Below, piece by piece: positions 1-7,917 of a DNA stretch of 64,000 nt. Position 1 is the stretch's first letter, and every line of letters begins with the position of its first letter. The DNA comes from Pseudogemmobacter sp044142105. Its GTDB lineage: Bacteria > Pseudomonadota > Alphaproteobacteria > Rhodobacterales > Rhodobacteraceae. The stretch spans positions 1 through 64,000 of the forward strand of contig NZ_JBGTYM010000005.1 of assembly GCF_044142105.1 (NCBI RefSeq), written 5' to 3'. Both the position numbers and the translations under genes were made by a program. A model generated the notes under the pieces. It was not told the origin of the DNA. It ran no database searches and saw nothing but the letters and a program-made list of their open reading frames with translations.

Positions 1-1
1 G

Positions 2-151
2 GTCCATCATTCCGATCGCGGGTCCCAATACTGCTCGGTCGACTATCAGGCCCTGCTTCGCAAACGCGGCATCCTGATCTCAATGAGCGGGCGCGGGAAC
101 TGCTACGACGGTGCTGTCAGACGAATGCGAACCAGTCTCCGTTTCCCCTAG
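2..151 (+). pseudogene. IS3-family transposase (OrfB) remnant
   Basis: The first 117 bases translate to an integrase-core fragment with the motifs HHSDRGSQY and SGRGNCYDGAV, the typical region around the second and third acidic positions of IS3-family OrfB transposases. Similarity stops after GAV, where an acidic residue and the rest of the catalytic domain would normally follow, and the frame ends at a TAG shortly after. The 5' part lies outside the window. I read it as a decayed insertion sequence at the outer part of the tRNA-Ser-linked element; it cannot encode an active enzyme as seen here. Confidence 0.7.
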
Positions 152-427
152 GCACAATGTGTCTCTCATTAGTAAGCGATTATGGCCACACCAGCTGAGA
201 CCTATCAAGCTGCTGAAGTAGCCCTTACTGATGGCGGCCCAACGCCTAAATAGCGTGGTCCAAATCGGCCATTCGAGCATACGCAGCGACAGGGCGCATT
301 CCGCTCCTTGCGAAGTGTCGGTCGGAGTGGGCGTTGCAGCTCTTGCGAATGACCGATTTTCGAGGATTGCTGCGACCGCCACGCCGCGCTGCCGTCAGAC
401 GGCTTTCCGCCCTTAGCCGCCCTATCC
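152..427. other. Gene-free stretch beside the transposase remnant
   Basis: Nothing coding can be supported here. The bases are less GC-rich than the flanks in places (for example around 160-230), and no terminal inverted repeat of an insertion sequence is obvious. It is probably degraded mobile-element DNA between the transposase remnant and the end of the DUF5681 gene. Confidence 0.4.
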
Positions 428-1147
428 CTAACCTTCCCCTCTTTGGGCCTTGTTCAGGAATGCCACGATCTTCTGCGACCGTGCCAGGTCCTCTTCGAGG
501 AACTTGCGCATGCCCGGCTCTTCTTCGGTCAGGATGAGTTGCTGAAGCTCCTCGACCTCGGCCTCGAAGTCGGGCTTGCACGCCATCCAGGCGTCCCAGG
601 TGGCCTTTTCCTCCTTTGTCGCCGGCCCGACGACGCGGGCGGTGCCGCGTTGCATGTCGATGCGGACATGATCGGGATGTGGCAGGGGATCGGGGAGATG
701 GGTGATGCCGAGGACACGGCGCCGTTCCAGCTCGCGGTCCCATTCGATCTTGTAGGTCAAGGCGGTGTCCAACCATTCGTCGTTCAGGAGCTTGTTTGAG
801 GTTTCGACGGCGGAAAGCAGTTCCGCGAAGAGGCGCTGCGACCGGTGCTGGCCCTTCACCGCGTTGACGGCAAGCGAACGCAGCACCGCCCGCGCGATCG
901 GAACGCTGATATTGCGCGCGCCATCGCGTACGGTGATGCTGCGATAGGCTTCCTCCAGGATGATCCCCTTCATCCGTTCCTCGTTCAGCGCGGGCAGCTT
1001 GTTCTTCGAGCCTTTCGGGCGGCCGCGGGGATTGCCCGATTTCCCCTTGCGGAACTGCGTGGCCTCCGGCGGCTTGCCATAGCCGACCTCGTAGCCTCGC
1101 CGCGGCGCGAGCGGACCCTTGCCCTTGCCAGGCCCGGGCGCCGTCAT
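428..1147 (-). CDS. DUF5681 domain protein
   Basis: A 239-residue protein whose N-terminus carries the DUF5681 signature: a GYxVGYGKPPEATQFRKGKSGNPRGRPKGSKNK-like stretch (residues about 20-52), basic and glycine-rich, suggesting nucleic-acid contact. The rest is charged and helical, with an acidic C-terminus. DUF5681 proteins are found in alphaproteobacterial prophages and integrated elements, often near terminase and methyltransferase genes; their function is not established. The ATG overlaps the stop of the upstream methyltransferase by four bases (ATGA), so the two are co-translated. A terminase gene might be expected downstream, but the transposase remnant lies there instead. Confidence 0.75.
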   Translation of the reverse strand: MTAPGPGKGKGPLAPRRGYEVGYGKPPEATQFRKGKSGNPRGRPKGSKNKLPALNEERMKGIILEEAYRSITVRDGARNISVPIARAVLRSLAVNAVKGQHRSQRLFAELLSAVETSNKLLNDEWLDTALTYKIEWDRELERRRVLGITHLPDPLPHPDHVRIDMQRGTARVVGPATKEEKATWDAWMACKPDFEAEVEELQQLILTEEEPGMRKFLEEDLARSQKIVAFLNKAQRGEG

Positions 1148-2475
1148 TCCGCCGCCTCGCGCAGCGCCACCACATCCTGCGCCAGATCCTGCGACCGTGG
1201 CCAGCCGCAGAGGATCTGCTCGGCCTCGTCCTTGGCGATCGCCTCCCAGCGGGCAAGGATGCGGTCACAATAGATCGGATCCAGCTCGACCAGCCGCGCC
1301 CGGCGCCCGGTTTTGTCCGCCGCGATCAGCGTCGAACCCGAGCCCCCGAAGGCATCAAGGACGATCTCGCCCCGGCCGGAGACATCCTTCATCGCATCCG
1401 CAATCATCTGCACCGGCTTGACCGTCGGATGCAGCCGCAGCTCTTCCATCCGGCCCGCCCGCATCGTGTTGACCCCACGATATGTCCAGACATTGGTGCG
1501 GTAGCGCCCATGCTGGCCCAGCTCGAAGCTGTTCACATGCGGCGCCGTCCCCCTCTTGAAGGCAAAGATCAACTCGTGGCGGGACCGATAGAAGGTCCCC
1601 ATCCCGCCATTGTCCTTGGCCCAGACGATCAGGTTCTTCAACTCGTCATAGACCTCATGGCCCGCGGCCAGCATCTCGCGCGTGTGGCGCCAGTCCATGC
1701 AGAGGAAGTGGATCGACCCGTCGCAGCTGTGCTCCGCCATGTTGCGCAGGGCGCGGGTCAGGAACCCGGTGAACTCCGCCTCGCTCATCTCACCCGAAGC
1801 CATGGCGAACTCGCGATGCTTCACCTTGCCCGATCCCCCGACATGCCCGTCGATCTTCACGTTGTAAGGCGGATCCGAGAACACCATCCGCGCCAGTTCG
1901 CCCTGCATCAGGTCCTCCAGCACGTGGGGATCAAGCGCATCCCCGCAGGCCAGCCGGTGCGGTCCGAGCTGCCACTGATCGCCAGGGCTCACCCGACGGG
2001 GCGCGAGGTCGGGCGTGACATCTTCCTCCGGATCCCCCGCCTCTTCGGGCACCAACCCCTCGACCAGGGCGTCGATCTCGGCGATCTCGAAGCCGATCAC
2101 CCCGATGTCGAATCCGAGGTCGCCAAGGTCCTCGGTCGCCAGAAGCCCCTTCAGCTCTTCGGCCAGCATCTCCTCGTCCCAGCCCGCATTCAGCGCCAGC
2201 TTGTTGTCGGCGATGACGTAAGCCCGCTTCTGCGCCTGCGTCATGTGCTCGATGCGCAGACAGGGCACGGTCGGCATGCCGAGAAGCTTCGCCGCCTCAA
2301 CCCGGCCATGGCCGGCCAGGATCGTGTTCGCCTGGTCGATCAGCACAGGGTTGGTGAAGCCGAAGGTCTCGATCGACTGCGCAATCTGGCGCAGCTGCTT
2401 CTTCGAATGGGTCCGCGCGTTGCGCGCCCAGGGGCGCAGGTCGCCCGGCGCGATTTGTTCGATGGTCGGTCTCAT
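1144..2475 (-). CDS. ParB-domain DNA methyltransferase
   Basis: A 443-residue fusion. Residues about 5-95 form a ParB/sulfiredoxin-like domain (ITILAGHGRVEAAKLLG-type motif near 50-66). Residues about 165-430 form an amino-methyltransferase with the catalytic DPPY motif at 201-204 followed by the target-recognition region, and the SAM-binding AFGGSGST motif near 380. The DPPY-before-FxGxG order fits a beta-class N6-adenine or N4-cytosine enzyme. There is no restriction endonuclease beside it, so it is probably a phage-type orphan methylase that protects or marks the element. It is divergently transcribed from the XRE repressor and overlaps the DUF5681 start by four bases. Confidence 0.85.
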   Translation of the reverse strand: MRPTIEQIAPGDLRPWARNARTHSKKQLRQIAQSIETFGFTNPVLIDQANTILAGHGRVEAAKLLGMPTVPCLRIEHMTQAQKRAYVIADNKLALNAGWDEEMLAEELKGLLATEDLGDLGFDIGVIGFEIAEIDALVEGLVPEEAGDPEEDVTPDLAPRRVSPGDQWQLGPHRLACGDALDPHVLEDLMQGELARMVFSDPPYNVKIDGHVGGSGKVKHREFAMASGEMSEAEFTGFLTRALRNMAEHSCDGSIHFLCMDWRHTREMLAAGHEVYDELKNLIVWAKDNGGMGTFYRSRHELIFAFKRGTAPHVNSFELGQHGRYRTNVWTYRGVNTMRAGRMEELRLHPTVKPVQMIADAMKDVSGRGEIVLDAFGGSGSTLIAADKTGRRARLVELDPIYCDRILARWEAIAKDEAEQILCGWPRSQDLAQDVVALREAAE

Positions 2476-2524
2476 GCCGGAATCCTTTCTTCAAGGGCAT
2501 GTCAGCCGACATCTCGGCCTCAAT

Positions 2525-2542
2525 AGTAAGATATAGCTTACT
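2525..2542. promoter_or_regulatory. Candidate operator between methyltransferase and XRE gene
   Basis: The only intergenic gap between the two divergent element genes contains AGTAAG-ATATAG-CTTACT, a perfect 6-6-6 inverted repeat in locally AT-rich sequence. A second small inverted repeat (ATGTC-AGCC-GACAT) sits at 2499-2512. Their position between divergent starts, beside a gene for a helix-turn-helix repressor, makes them the likely binding sites of that repressor. This is inferred from position and symmetry only. Confidence 0.5.
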
Positions 2543-2602
2543 CTGGCCTCGCGTTCAATCATGGCATATCCTGGCGGCAGTCACATCTTACGGAGCGCAG
2601 CC

Positions 2603-2938
2603 ATGTCCCTCGCCGACCGCCTCTATGACCTGCGCAAGAATGCCAAGGTCTCGCTGCAGGCGGTAGCCGATGCCGTCGGCGTGTCGAAGGCGCATGTCTG
2701 GGAGCTGGAGAAGGAACGGTCGAAGAACCCCTCCTTCGAACTCGTGCAGAAGCTCGCGACCTATTATGGCGTCAGTGCAGAAGAACTGGCCGGCGCCGCA
2801 TCTGTCCCCTCCCCGGAAGACCAGCGGATCAACCGCATCCACCGCGATCTGAAGGGTCTGTCGCCGCGGGATCTCGCGCTGGTCGAATCCATGGTGCGGT
2901 CGATGAAGCCCGGACCCGACGGCTCGGGCGAGGAATAG
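2603..2938 (+). CDS. XRE-family HTH repressor
   Basis: A 111-residue protein with an N-terminal Cro/CI helix-turn-helix (residues about 3-62: LRKNAKVSLQAVADAVGVSK, then WELEKERSKNPSFELVQKLA) and a short C-terminal extension. The ATG at 2603 is preferred over an in-frame ATG at 2561 because ACGGAGCG lies just upstream of it and the extra residues do not resemble the family. It is followed after 19 bases by the ImmA/IrrE peptidase gene. In elements such as ICEBs1 a repressor of this kind (ImmR) is cleaved by the partner ImmA; the same logic is likely here, giving control of element genes through the operator at 2525. Confidence 0.85.
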   Translation: MSLADRLYDLRKNAKVSLQAVADAVGVSKAHVWELEKERSKNPSFELVQKLATYYGVSAEELAGAASVPSPEDQRINRIHRDLKGLSPRDLALVESMVRSMKPGPDGSGEE

Positions 2939-2957
2939 CGCCCTGCAGCTCGATCGG

Positions 2958-3767
2958 GTGGATCTTGCCGACATTGCCAATCCCCGTGCGCTTGCCCGGG
3001 CGGTGCACCGCCAGATCGGTCCGCTCTCCGGTCCGATCGCGGTCAAGGAGATCGCACTGGCGCTCGACATCGAAGAGGTGCGCGAGGAAGAGATGGATGG
3101 TTGCGAGGGCATGCTCCTGACCGATCGCCGCCGGACCCGCGGCAAGATCGCGGTCAACACGCGGCGCGGGCGACAGGCAGCCCGCTTCGGCATCGGCCAT
3201 GAGCTTGGGCACTTCCTGATGGAACGCCACGAGCTGGGCCTGCATGGCGTCCTGCGCTGCAGCCTCGACGACATGCGCCAGGCGCGGTCCCTGAGGAAGC
3301 ATCGCCAGCAGGAGGTCGAGGCGAACGAGTTTGCCATCGGTCTTCTTGCGCCCGACCATGCGCTGGAGCCGATGCTGGGCGCCGATCCGGAGATCGAGGC
3401 GGCGATGGAACTGGCCCGCAGTCTCGATCTCAGCCTCGAGGCATCGACGCGCTGTCTGGTCGAACGCCATGACGAACCCCTGGCGGCGATCTGGGCGAAG
3501 GATGGTATGATCCGCTATGTCATCCGCGGTCCGTCCTTCCCCTGGATCACCTGGTCTCGTGGTGACCGCATCCCGCCGCTGAGCCTGACCAGGCGGCATC
3601 TTGCCATATGCGGAACCGGGGTGAGCCGGATGGCCGAGGTCGCACCTGCCGCCTGGACCAAGCCCGATTTGCCCGAGCTCTTCGAGCAGGTCCGGATCGG
3701 CAGGGATGGCCACAGCCTGACCCTGCTCTGGGCAACGCTGCCCGAGGACAGTGACGGCGAAGAGTGA
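2958..3767 (+). CDS. ImmA/IrrE-family metallo-endopeptidase
   Basis: A 269-residue protein with the zinc-peptidase motif HELGH at residues 81-85 and a downstream acidic helix (QQEVEANEFAIGLLAP) supplying the third ligand, as in ImmA/IrrE (DUF955) proteins. It has a long C-terminal region (about 130-269) of unknown role. The start is GTG; no in-frame ATG exists upstream near the preceding stop. Pairing with the XRE gene suggests it cleaves that repressor when the element is induced, as known for ImmA of ICEBs1 and IrrE of Deinococcus. That role is inference from gene order. Confidence 0.85.
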   Translation: MDLADIANPRALARAVHRQIGPLSGPIAVKEIALALDIEEVREEEMDGCEGMLLTDRRRTRGKIAVNTRRGRQAARFGIGHELGHFLMERHELGLHGVLRCSLDDMRQARSLRKHRQQEVEANEFAIGLLAPDHALEPMLGADPEIEAAMELARSLDLSLEASTRCLVERHDEPLAAIWAKDGMIRYVIRGPSFPWITWSRGDRIPPLSLTRRHLAICGTGVSRMAEVAPAAWTKPDLPELFEQVRIGRDGHSLTLLWATLPEDSDGEE

Positions 3768-3914
3768 TTCGTCGGAACCGGCTCTTCTTCCCAGAATAGA
3801 CTGGACTTCAGCCGGCCCGCGAGCGTTGTTCCCTGCCGTGCCCGGCCGCGTCCGGGCTCTGCCCGGTACGGGGGTCGGCAAGATGCCAGGGCCCCAGGAA
3901 CCAGGGAGAGCGCG

Positions 3915-4349
3915 ATGACGAAGGCCCGCAAGACGATGAACAAGAGCGAACCGGAAGAGGGGATTGCGATCCGCGCGGCGGAAGTTCCATGCAGCCCCGT
4001 TGCCACGAGGGGGAAGATCCACAACGGCTCCCACGAGCCCGATCAAACAAAAGCACCGCGCCCTACCAAGTCCGCCCTCCTGCGCGCGATGCTGGCCGCA
4101 CCCGGTGGCGCGTCCCTCCCCGCCCTGATGGCCGCGACCGGCTGGCAGGCCCATACCCTCCGCGCCGCCCTGACCGGCCTCAGGAAGGCAGGACATGATG
4201 TCACCCGGCACCGCGCCGGAGAGGCGACCGGCTATGCGATCGGGCCGGATGGTCCAGAAGGGGCCTGCACCGGCGTCACCGTGGGAGACACGGCTGAGGG
4301 CGAAGTTGACGCGGCCCTCGCCGCGACGCCGGTCAGGGCCTCCGCATGA
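3915..4349 (+). CDS. DUF3489 domain protein
   Basis: A 144-residue basic protein. Residues about 50-110 contain the DUF3489 core (TKSALLRAMLAAPGGASL and ATGWQAHTLRAALTGLRKAG), which looks like a small winged-helix or HTH fold. The N-terminal 50 residues and the tail look disordered. DUF3489 genes commonly precede DUF2924 and a large serine recombinase in alphaproteobacterial integrated elements, as here. The stop overlaps the next start by four bases. A role as an accessory DNA-binding factor for recombination is plausible but unproven. Confidence 0.8.
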   Translation: MTKARKTMNKSEPEEGIAIRAAEVPCSPVATRGKIHNGSHEPDQTKAPRPTKSALLRAMLAAPGGASLPALMAATGWQAHTLRAALTGLRKAGHDVTRHRAGEATGYAIGPDGPEGACTGVTVGDTAEGEVDAALAATPVRASA

Positions 4350-4801
4350 CCACGCTGGCCGATCTTGCGAGCCTTGGCCGGGCGGATCTCGCGCGGCTCT
4401 GGTCCGACCTCATCGGCGGCGACGTGCCCGCGAGCATGAGCCAGCCGATGCAGCGCCGCTTCCTCGCCTTTGAACTGCAGGCGCGCAGGTCTGGCGGCCT
4501 GCCGCCCGCGCTCCTCGCCCGGCTCGACCGCATCGCCGCGGGCGAGGCGCGCAAGGCCACGCCCCGGATGAAGCCCGGCGCCCGGCTTCTGCGCGCCTGG
4601 AACGGAACCACCCATGTCGTCGATGTCCTGCCCGATGGCTATCTCTGGAACGGCGCCCGGCACCGCTCGCTTTCCGCCATCGCCCGCGCCATCACCGGGG
4701 CGCGCTGGTCGGGACCGCGCTTCTTCGGGATCGTCGCCGCGGTCGACGAGAGCAGGGCACCGAAGTGCTCCAGGCGCAGCGGGTTGGATCGCGCGGCATG
4801 A
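4346..4801 (+). CDS. DUF2924 domain protein
   Basis: A 151-residue protein matching DUF2924: an N-terminal helical part (LARLWSDLIGGDVP, QRRFLAFELQARRSGG) and a C-terminal RAMA-like part (GTTHVVDVLPDGYLWNGARHRSLSAIARAITG followed by WSGPRFFG). It overlaps DUF3489 upstream and the recombinase downstream by ATGA, so the three genes form one translationally coupled unit. The family's biochemical function is unknown; constant linkage to the recombinase suggests a helper in excision or integration. Confidence 0.85.
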   Translation: MTTLADLASLGRADLARLWSDLIGGDVPASMSQPMQRRFLAFELQARRSGGLPPALLARLDRIAAGEARKATPRMKPGARLLRAWNGTTHVVDVLPDGYLWNGARHRSLSAIARAITGARWSGPRFFGIVAAVDESRAPKCSRRSGLDRAA

Positions 4802-6459
4802 CCCAGAAGCCGGTGATCCGCTGTGCCATTTACACCCGCAAATCGACGGACGAGGGGCTCGATCAGGCGTTCAACTCGCTCGACGCGCAATACGAGGCCT
4901 GTGCCGCCTATGTCGCCAGCCAAAGGCACGAGGGATGGAAACTGGGACCAGAGCGCTTCGATGATGGCGGCCTTTCCGGCGGAACGCTCGACCGCCCAGC
5001 CCTGCAGCGCCTGCTGGCCGAGATCGATGCCGGCCGCGTCGGGATGGTGGTGGTCTACAAGATCGACCGTCTGACCCGGTCGCTCGTCGACTTCGGTCGG
5101 CTGGTCGAGCGGCTGGACGCCAAGGGCTGTTCCTTCGTCTCCGTCACCCAGGCCTTCAACACCGCGACCTCCATGGGACGCCTGACCCTCAACGTCCTTC
5201 TCTCCTTCGCCCAGTTCGAGCGCGAGGTCACCGCCGAACGCATCCACGACAAGATCGCCGCCTCGAAGAAGAAGGGCCTCTGGATGGGCGGCGCCCTGCC
5301 GCTTGGTTACGACCGCCACCCCGATCCGCAGCGCCGCGAGCTTGTCGTCAATCCGGTCGAGGCCGAGGTCGTGAAGGACCTCTTCCACCTCTATGCCGAT
5401 CTCGGCAACCTGCGCCTCGTGGAACTCGAGGCCGAGCGACGCGGGCTTCGGCCCAAGAGACTGGTCTCCCGGACCGGTCGCCTCCGTGGCGGCGCGGCCT
5501 TTGCCCGCGGCCAGTTGCATCATCTCCTGACCAACCCGGTCTACATCGGACGCATCCGGCACAAGGATCAGACTTATCCCGGCCAGCATCCGGCGATCAT
5601 CGACGCAGCCCTCTGGGAAGAGGTTCAGGCCAGGCTCATCGCTGCGTCCGCACGCCCGCGTGGGCGCGGCGAGGCACCCGCCGATCCGCGTGCGCTGACC
5701 GGCAAGCTACGCGATGAGACCGGGGATCTTCTGACCCCGACCCATACAATGCGCCATGGTCGACGGTTTGCCTATTACGTCTCGAACCGTCTGATCGCGG
5801 GGGGCAAGGATCCCACCGGCTGGCGACTGCCTGCCGACGCGCTGGAGACCACGCTCCGGCACCTCGTGGTCGCGCATCTCCGGCGCGCCGCCTCAGGCCA
5901 TGCGCTGCTGGCGCAGCCCGAGGCGACGGGTGCGGCCGAGCTGATGCGGCGTGCGACTGACCTGGCCGATCGGTTGGAAAGCGATACAGCACGTCTTGGC
6001 AGCCTCATTGCGTCGGGATCCCTCGCGCAGGGCAGGCTGCAGCTTGAGCTTGATCCAGGCAAGATCGCTGCGGCGCTTGACGTGCCGGAGGCCTCCCTGT
6101 CGGACACCCTTCTGCGGGTCCGCTGCGCCTTCGCGCTCCGTCGTCGCGGCGTCGAGACCCGGATCATCGCGGGTGAGACCGCGCCCGCACGGGACGAGGT
6201 TCTGCAGCGCACGCTCGCCGAGGCCCATCTCTGGGCGCGGGCCTTGCGCCGGGGCACCTCCCTGACCGAGATCGCCCGCAAGACAGGGCGGTCCGAGCCC
6301 TATATCCGCACCCGCATCCCTCTGGCTTTCCTCGCGCCGAAACTGCAGGCCGCGATCCTCGACGGGCGGCAGCCGCCACACGTCTCGGTAGCGCAGTTCA
6401 TCCGTGAGGATATACCCCTGGACTGGACCGAACAGGCCCGGTTCTTCGAAATCCCCTGA
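4798..6459 (+). CDS. Large serine recombinase
   Basis: A 553-residue site-specific recombinase. The resolvase catalytic domain covers residues about 8-155: the nucleophile is Ser16 in YTRKSTDEG, with later motifs DDGGLSGGTLDRP, YKIDRLTRS and FAQFEREVTAERI. A recombinase DNA-binding domain with PLGYD follows (about 165-280), then a zinc-ribbon-like segment and a long C-terminal region. The end (EIARKTGRSEPYIRTRIPLAFLAP) resembles a ParB/KorB-type helix-turn-helix. The start at 4798 overlaps the DUF2924 stop; an in-frame alternative at 4765 would add 11 residues. It probably integrates or excises the element; the repeat array directly downstream may be its binding region. Confidence 0.9.
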   Translation: MTQKPVIRCAIYTRKSTDEGLDQAFNSLDAQYEACAAYVASQRHEGWKLGPERFDDGGLSGGTLDRPALQRLLAEIDAGRVGMVVVYKIDRLTRSLVDFGRLVERLDAKGCSFVSVTQAFNTATSMGRLTLNVLLSFAQFEREVTAERIHDKIAASKKKGLWMGGALPLGYDRHPDPQRRELVVNPVEAEVVKDLFHLYADLGNLRLVELEAERRGLRPKRLVSRTGRLRGGAAFARGQLHHLLTNPVYIGRIRHKDQTYPGQHPAIIDAALWEEVQARLIAASARPRGRGEAPADPRALTGKLRDETGDLLTPTHTMRHGRRFAYYVSNRLIAGGKDPTGWRLPADALETTLRHLVVAHLRRAASGHALLAQPEATGAAELMRRATDLADRLESDTARLGSLIASGSLAQGRLQLELDPGKIAAALDVPEASLSDTLLRVRCAFALRRRGVETRIIAGETAPARDEVLQRTLAEAHLWARALRRGTSLTEIARKTGRSEPYIRTRIPLAFLAPKLQAAILDGRQPPHVSVAQFIREDIPLDWTEQARFFEIP

Positions 6460-6536
6460 CGCAGGAAAGCCGTCCGGAAGATCGCTGGGTGAGACCGGCG
6501 CAGGTCGTCCGCGCCTCAGAACCCAAAAACCCAGGC

Positions 6537-6796
6537 TTCCCTGTTCTTCCCAATTCCTTCCCTGTTCTGTTAATTTATATTCCCTGCTCCGCTGATTTAA
6601 GTTCCCTGTTCCTGTCGAGCAGGGAATTTGCCCGCAACCCACGGAAATTTCGCGATTTTTCCGAGGCCGAAATCTCAGGATCGGCCCGGAAAATCGGATA
6701 ATCCCTGTTAATTCCCTGTTCTTGCATCGACCCCAAACCGAACCGGGCGCGCCGCCTGCGGAGACGCGGGGCCAAATTGCAGGGAAGATCAGGGAG
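6537..6796. repeat. Array of TTCCCTGTTC-like short repeats
   Basis: Between the recombinase stop and tRNA-Ser the non-coding sequence carries repeated copies of TTCCCTGTTC or close variants on the plus strand at 6537, 6558, 6580 (TTCCCTGCTC), 6602, 6701 (ATCCCTGTTA) and 6712. Inverted copies are at 6617-6626 (GAGCAGGGAA) and 6779-6786 (GCAGGGAA). The 6602 and 6617 copies face each other as an inverted pair. The stretch is much more AT-rich than the genome around it. It could be recombinase or accessory-protein binding sites at the element end, or iterons. Confidence 0.6.
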
Positions 6797-6891
6797 GTGG
6801 AGCGTCTCCGTCCAAGAACAGCACGCCTAACCCCCGGAAACACGCGGGTATATCGGCGGAAACCGAAAAATCGTGCGATATCAATATGTTA

Positions 6892-6981
6892 TGGCGGACA
6901 GTGAGGGATTCGAACCCTCGAGACGGTTCCCCGCCTACACACTTTCCAGGCGTGCGCCTTCGACCACTCGGCCAACTGTCC
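6892..6981 (-). tRNA. tRNA-Ser (GGA)
   Basis: A 90-nt serine tRNA. The minus strand begins GGACAGT and ends ACTGTCCGCCA, so the acceptor stem pairs and CCA is encoded. The anticodon arm CACGC-CTGGAAA-GTGTG gives anticodon GGA; a long variable arm follows, and the T-arm contains GGTTCGAATCC. The 3' end faces the mobile element, which is the usual orientation for element insertion at tRNA genes. Confidence 0.97.
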
Positions 6982-7197
6982 GTCGCGCGGTCTTATACCG
7001 GGGTGGGTGGCGGCGGCAAGGGGGGGCGCGCGCAAGAAACCCCGCTTGTCAGCGCGCCATGCAGCGCCGGGTCGGACGTTTGGCCGCTCTGGCCCGACAG
7101 GGCAGCGCGGCCCAAGATGCGGGTCTTCCGGCCGCGTCCGGCCAAGGGCGACGGCCCCCGCGCGGCCCTGGATACCGGGGCGGGGGATCGCCTCGCG

Positions 7198-7917
7198 TCA
7201 GTCTGCCAGAGAGAGCGTCACCCGACGGTTCTGGCGGCCCTTGTTCTCGATCCTGTCGATCGTGACCTGGCCGATCTCGCCGGTCCGCGCGACATGGGTG
7301 CCGCCGCAGGGTTGCAGATCCACCTGCCCCGCCCCCGCGCCGATCCGCACCAGCCGCACCCTGCCCTGCCCCATCGGCGGGCGCACCGACAGCGTCTTGA
7401 CCAGCCCGGGATTGGCCAGCAGCTCCTCATCGCTGATCCAGCTTTCGCTCACTTTCAGATCGGCCTCGATCAGCCCGTTCAGCCGCCGCTCCAGCGCCGG
7501 CACATCCGCCGGCGCCTCCGGCATGTCGAAATCCAGCCGCCCGCGTTCGGCCCCGATCTGGCCGCCGGTGACCGGCAGCGGGATCACCACCGACAGAAGA
7601 TGCAGCGCGGTATGGATGCGCATGTGGCGATGGCGGCGCTCCCAGTCGATGACCTGGAGCAGGCCCGTGCCCACGGCGGGCAGCGCCAGCGGTTCGGCCG
7701 GAACCAGCACCACCGCGCCCCCCGCCCCCTTCACCGCCGTCGCGATCGGCATGCGACCACCATTCCAGACCAGCCAGCCGCTGTCGCCGGGCTGGCCGCC
7801 GCCGGTCGGGTAAAAGACGCTGCGGTCAACCTCGATGCCGCCCTCCGGCGTGTGGCCGGTGACCGTGCAGTCGCAATCCTGAAGATAGGCATCGGCGCGG
7901 AACAGAAGCTCGGTCAT
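7198..7917 (-). CDS. Alanyl-tRNA editing protein, AlaX type
   Basis: A 239-residue free-standing relative of the AlaRS editing domain, which hydrolyses mischarged Ser-tRNA(Ala) or Gly-tRNA(Ala). The zinc ligands are visible: HTALH (His102, His106) and CGGTH (Cys204, His208). The family GGGQPGDSG motif is at residues 39-47. The start overlaps the stop of the upstream channel gene by four bases, so it is the last gene of the cysK-channel-alaX operon. Placement next to a serine tRNA is probably chance. Confidence 0.9.
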   Translation of the reverse strand: MTELLFRADAYLQDCDCTVTGHTPEGGIEVDRSVFYPTGGGQPGDSGWLVWNGGRMPIATAVKGAGGAVVLVPAEPLALPAVGTGLLQVIDWERRHRHMRIHTALHLLSVVIPLPVTGGQIGAERGRLDFDMPEAPADVPALERRLNGLIEADLKVSESWISDEELLANPGLVKTLSVRPPMGQGRVRLVRIGAGAGQVDLQPCGGTHVARTGEIGQVTIDRIENKGRQNRRVTLSLAD

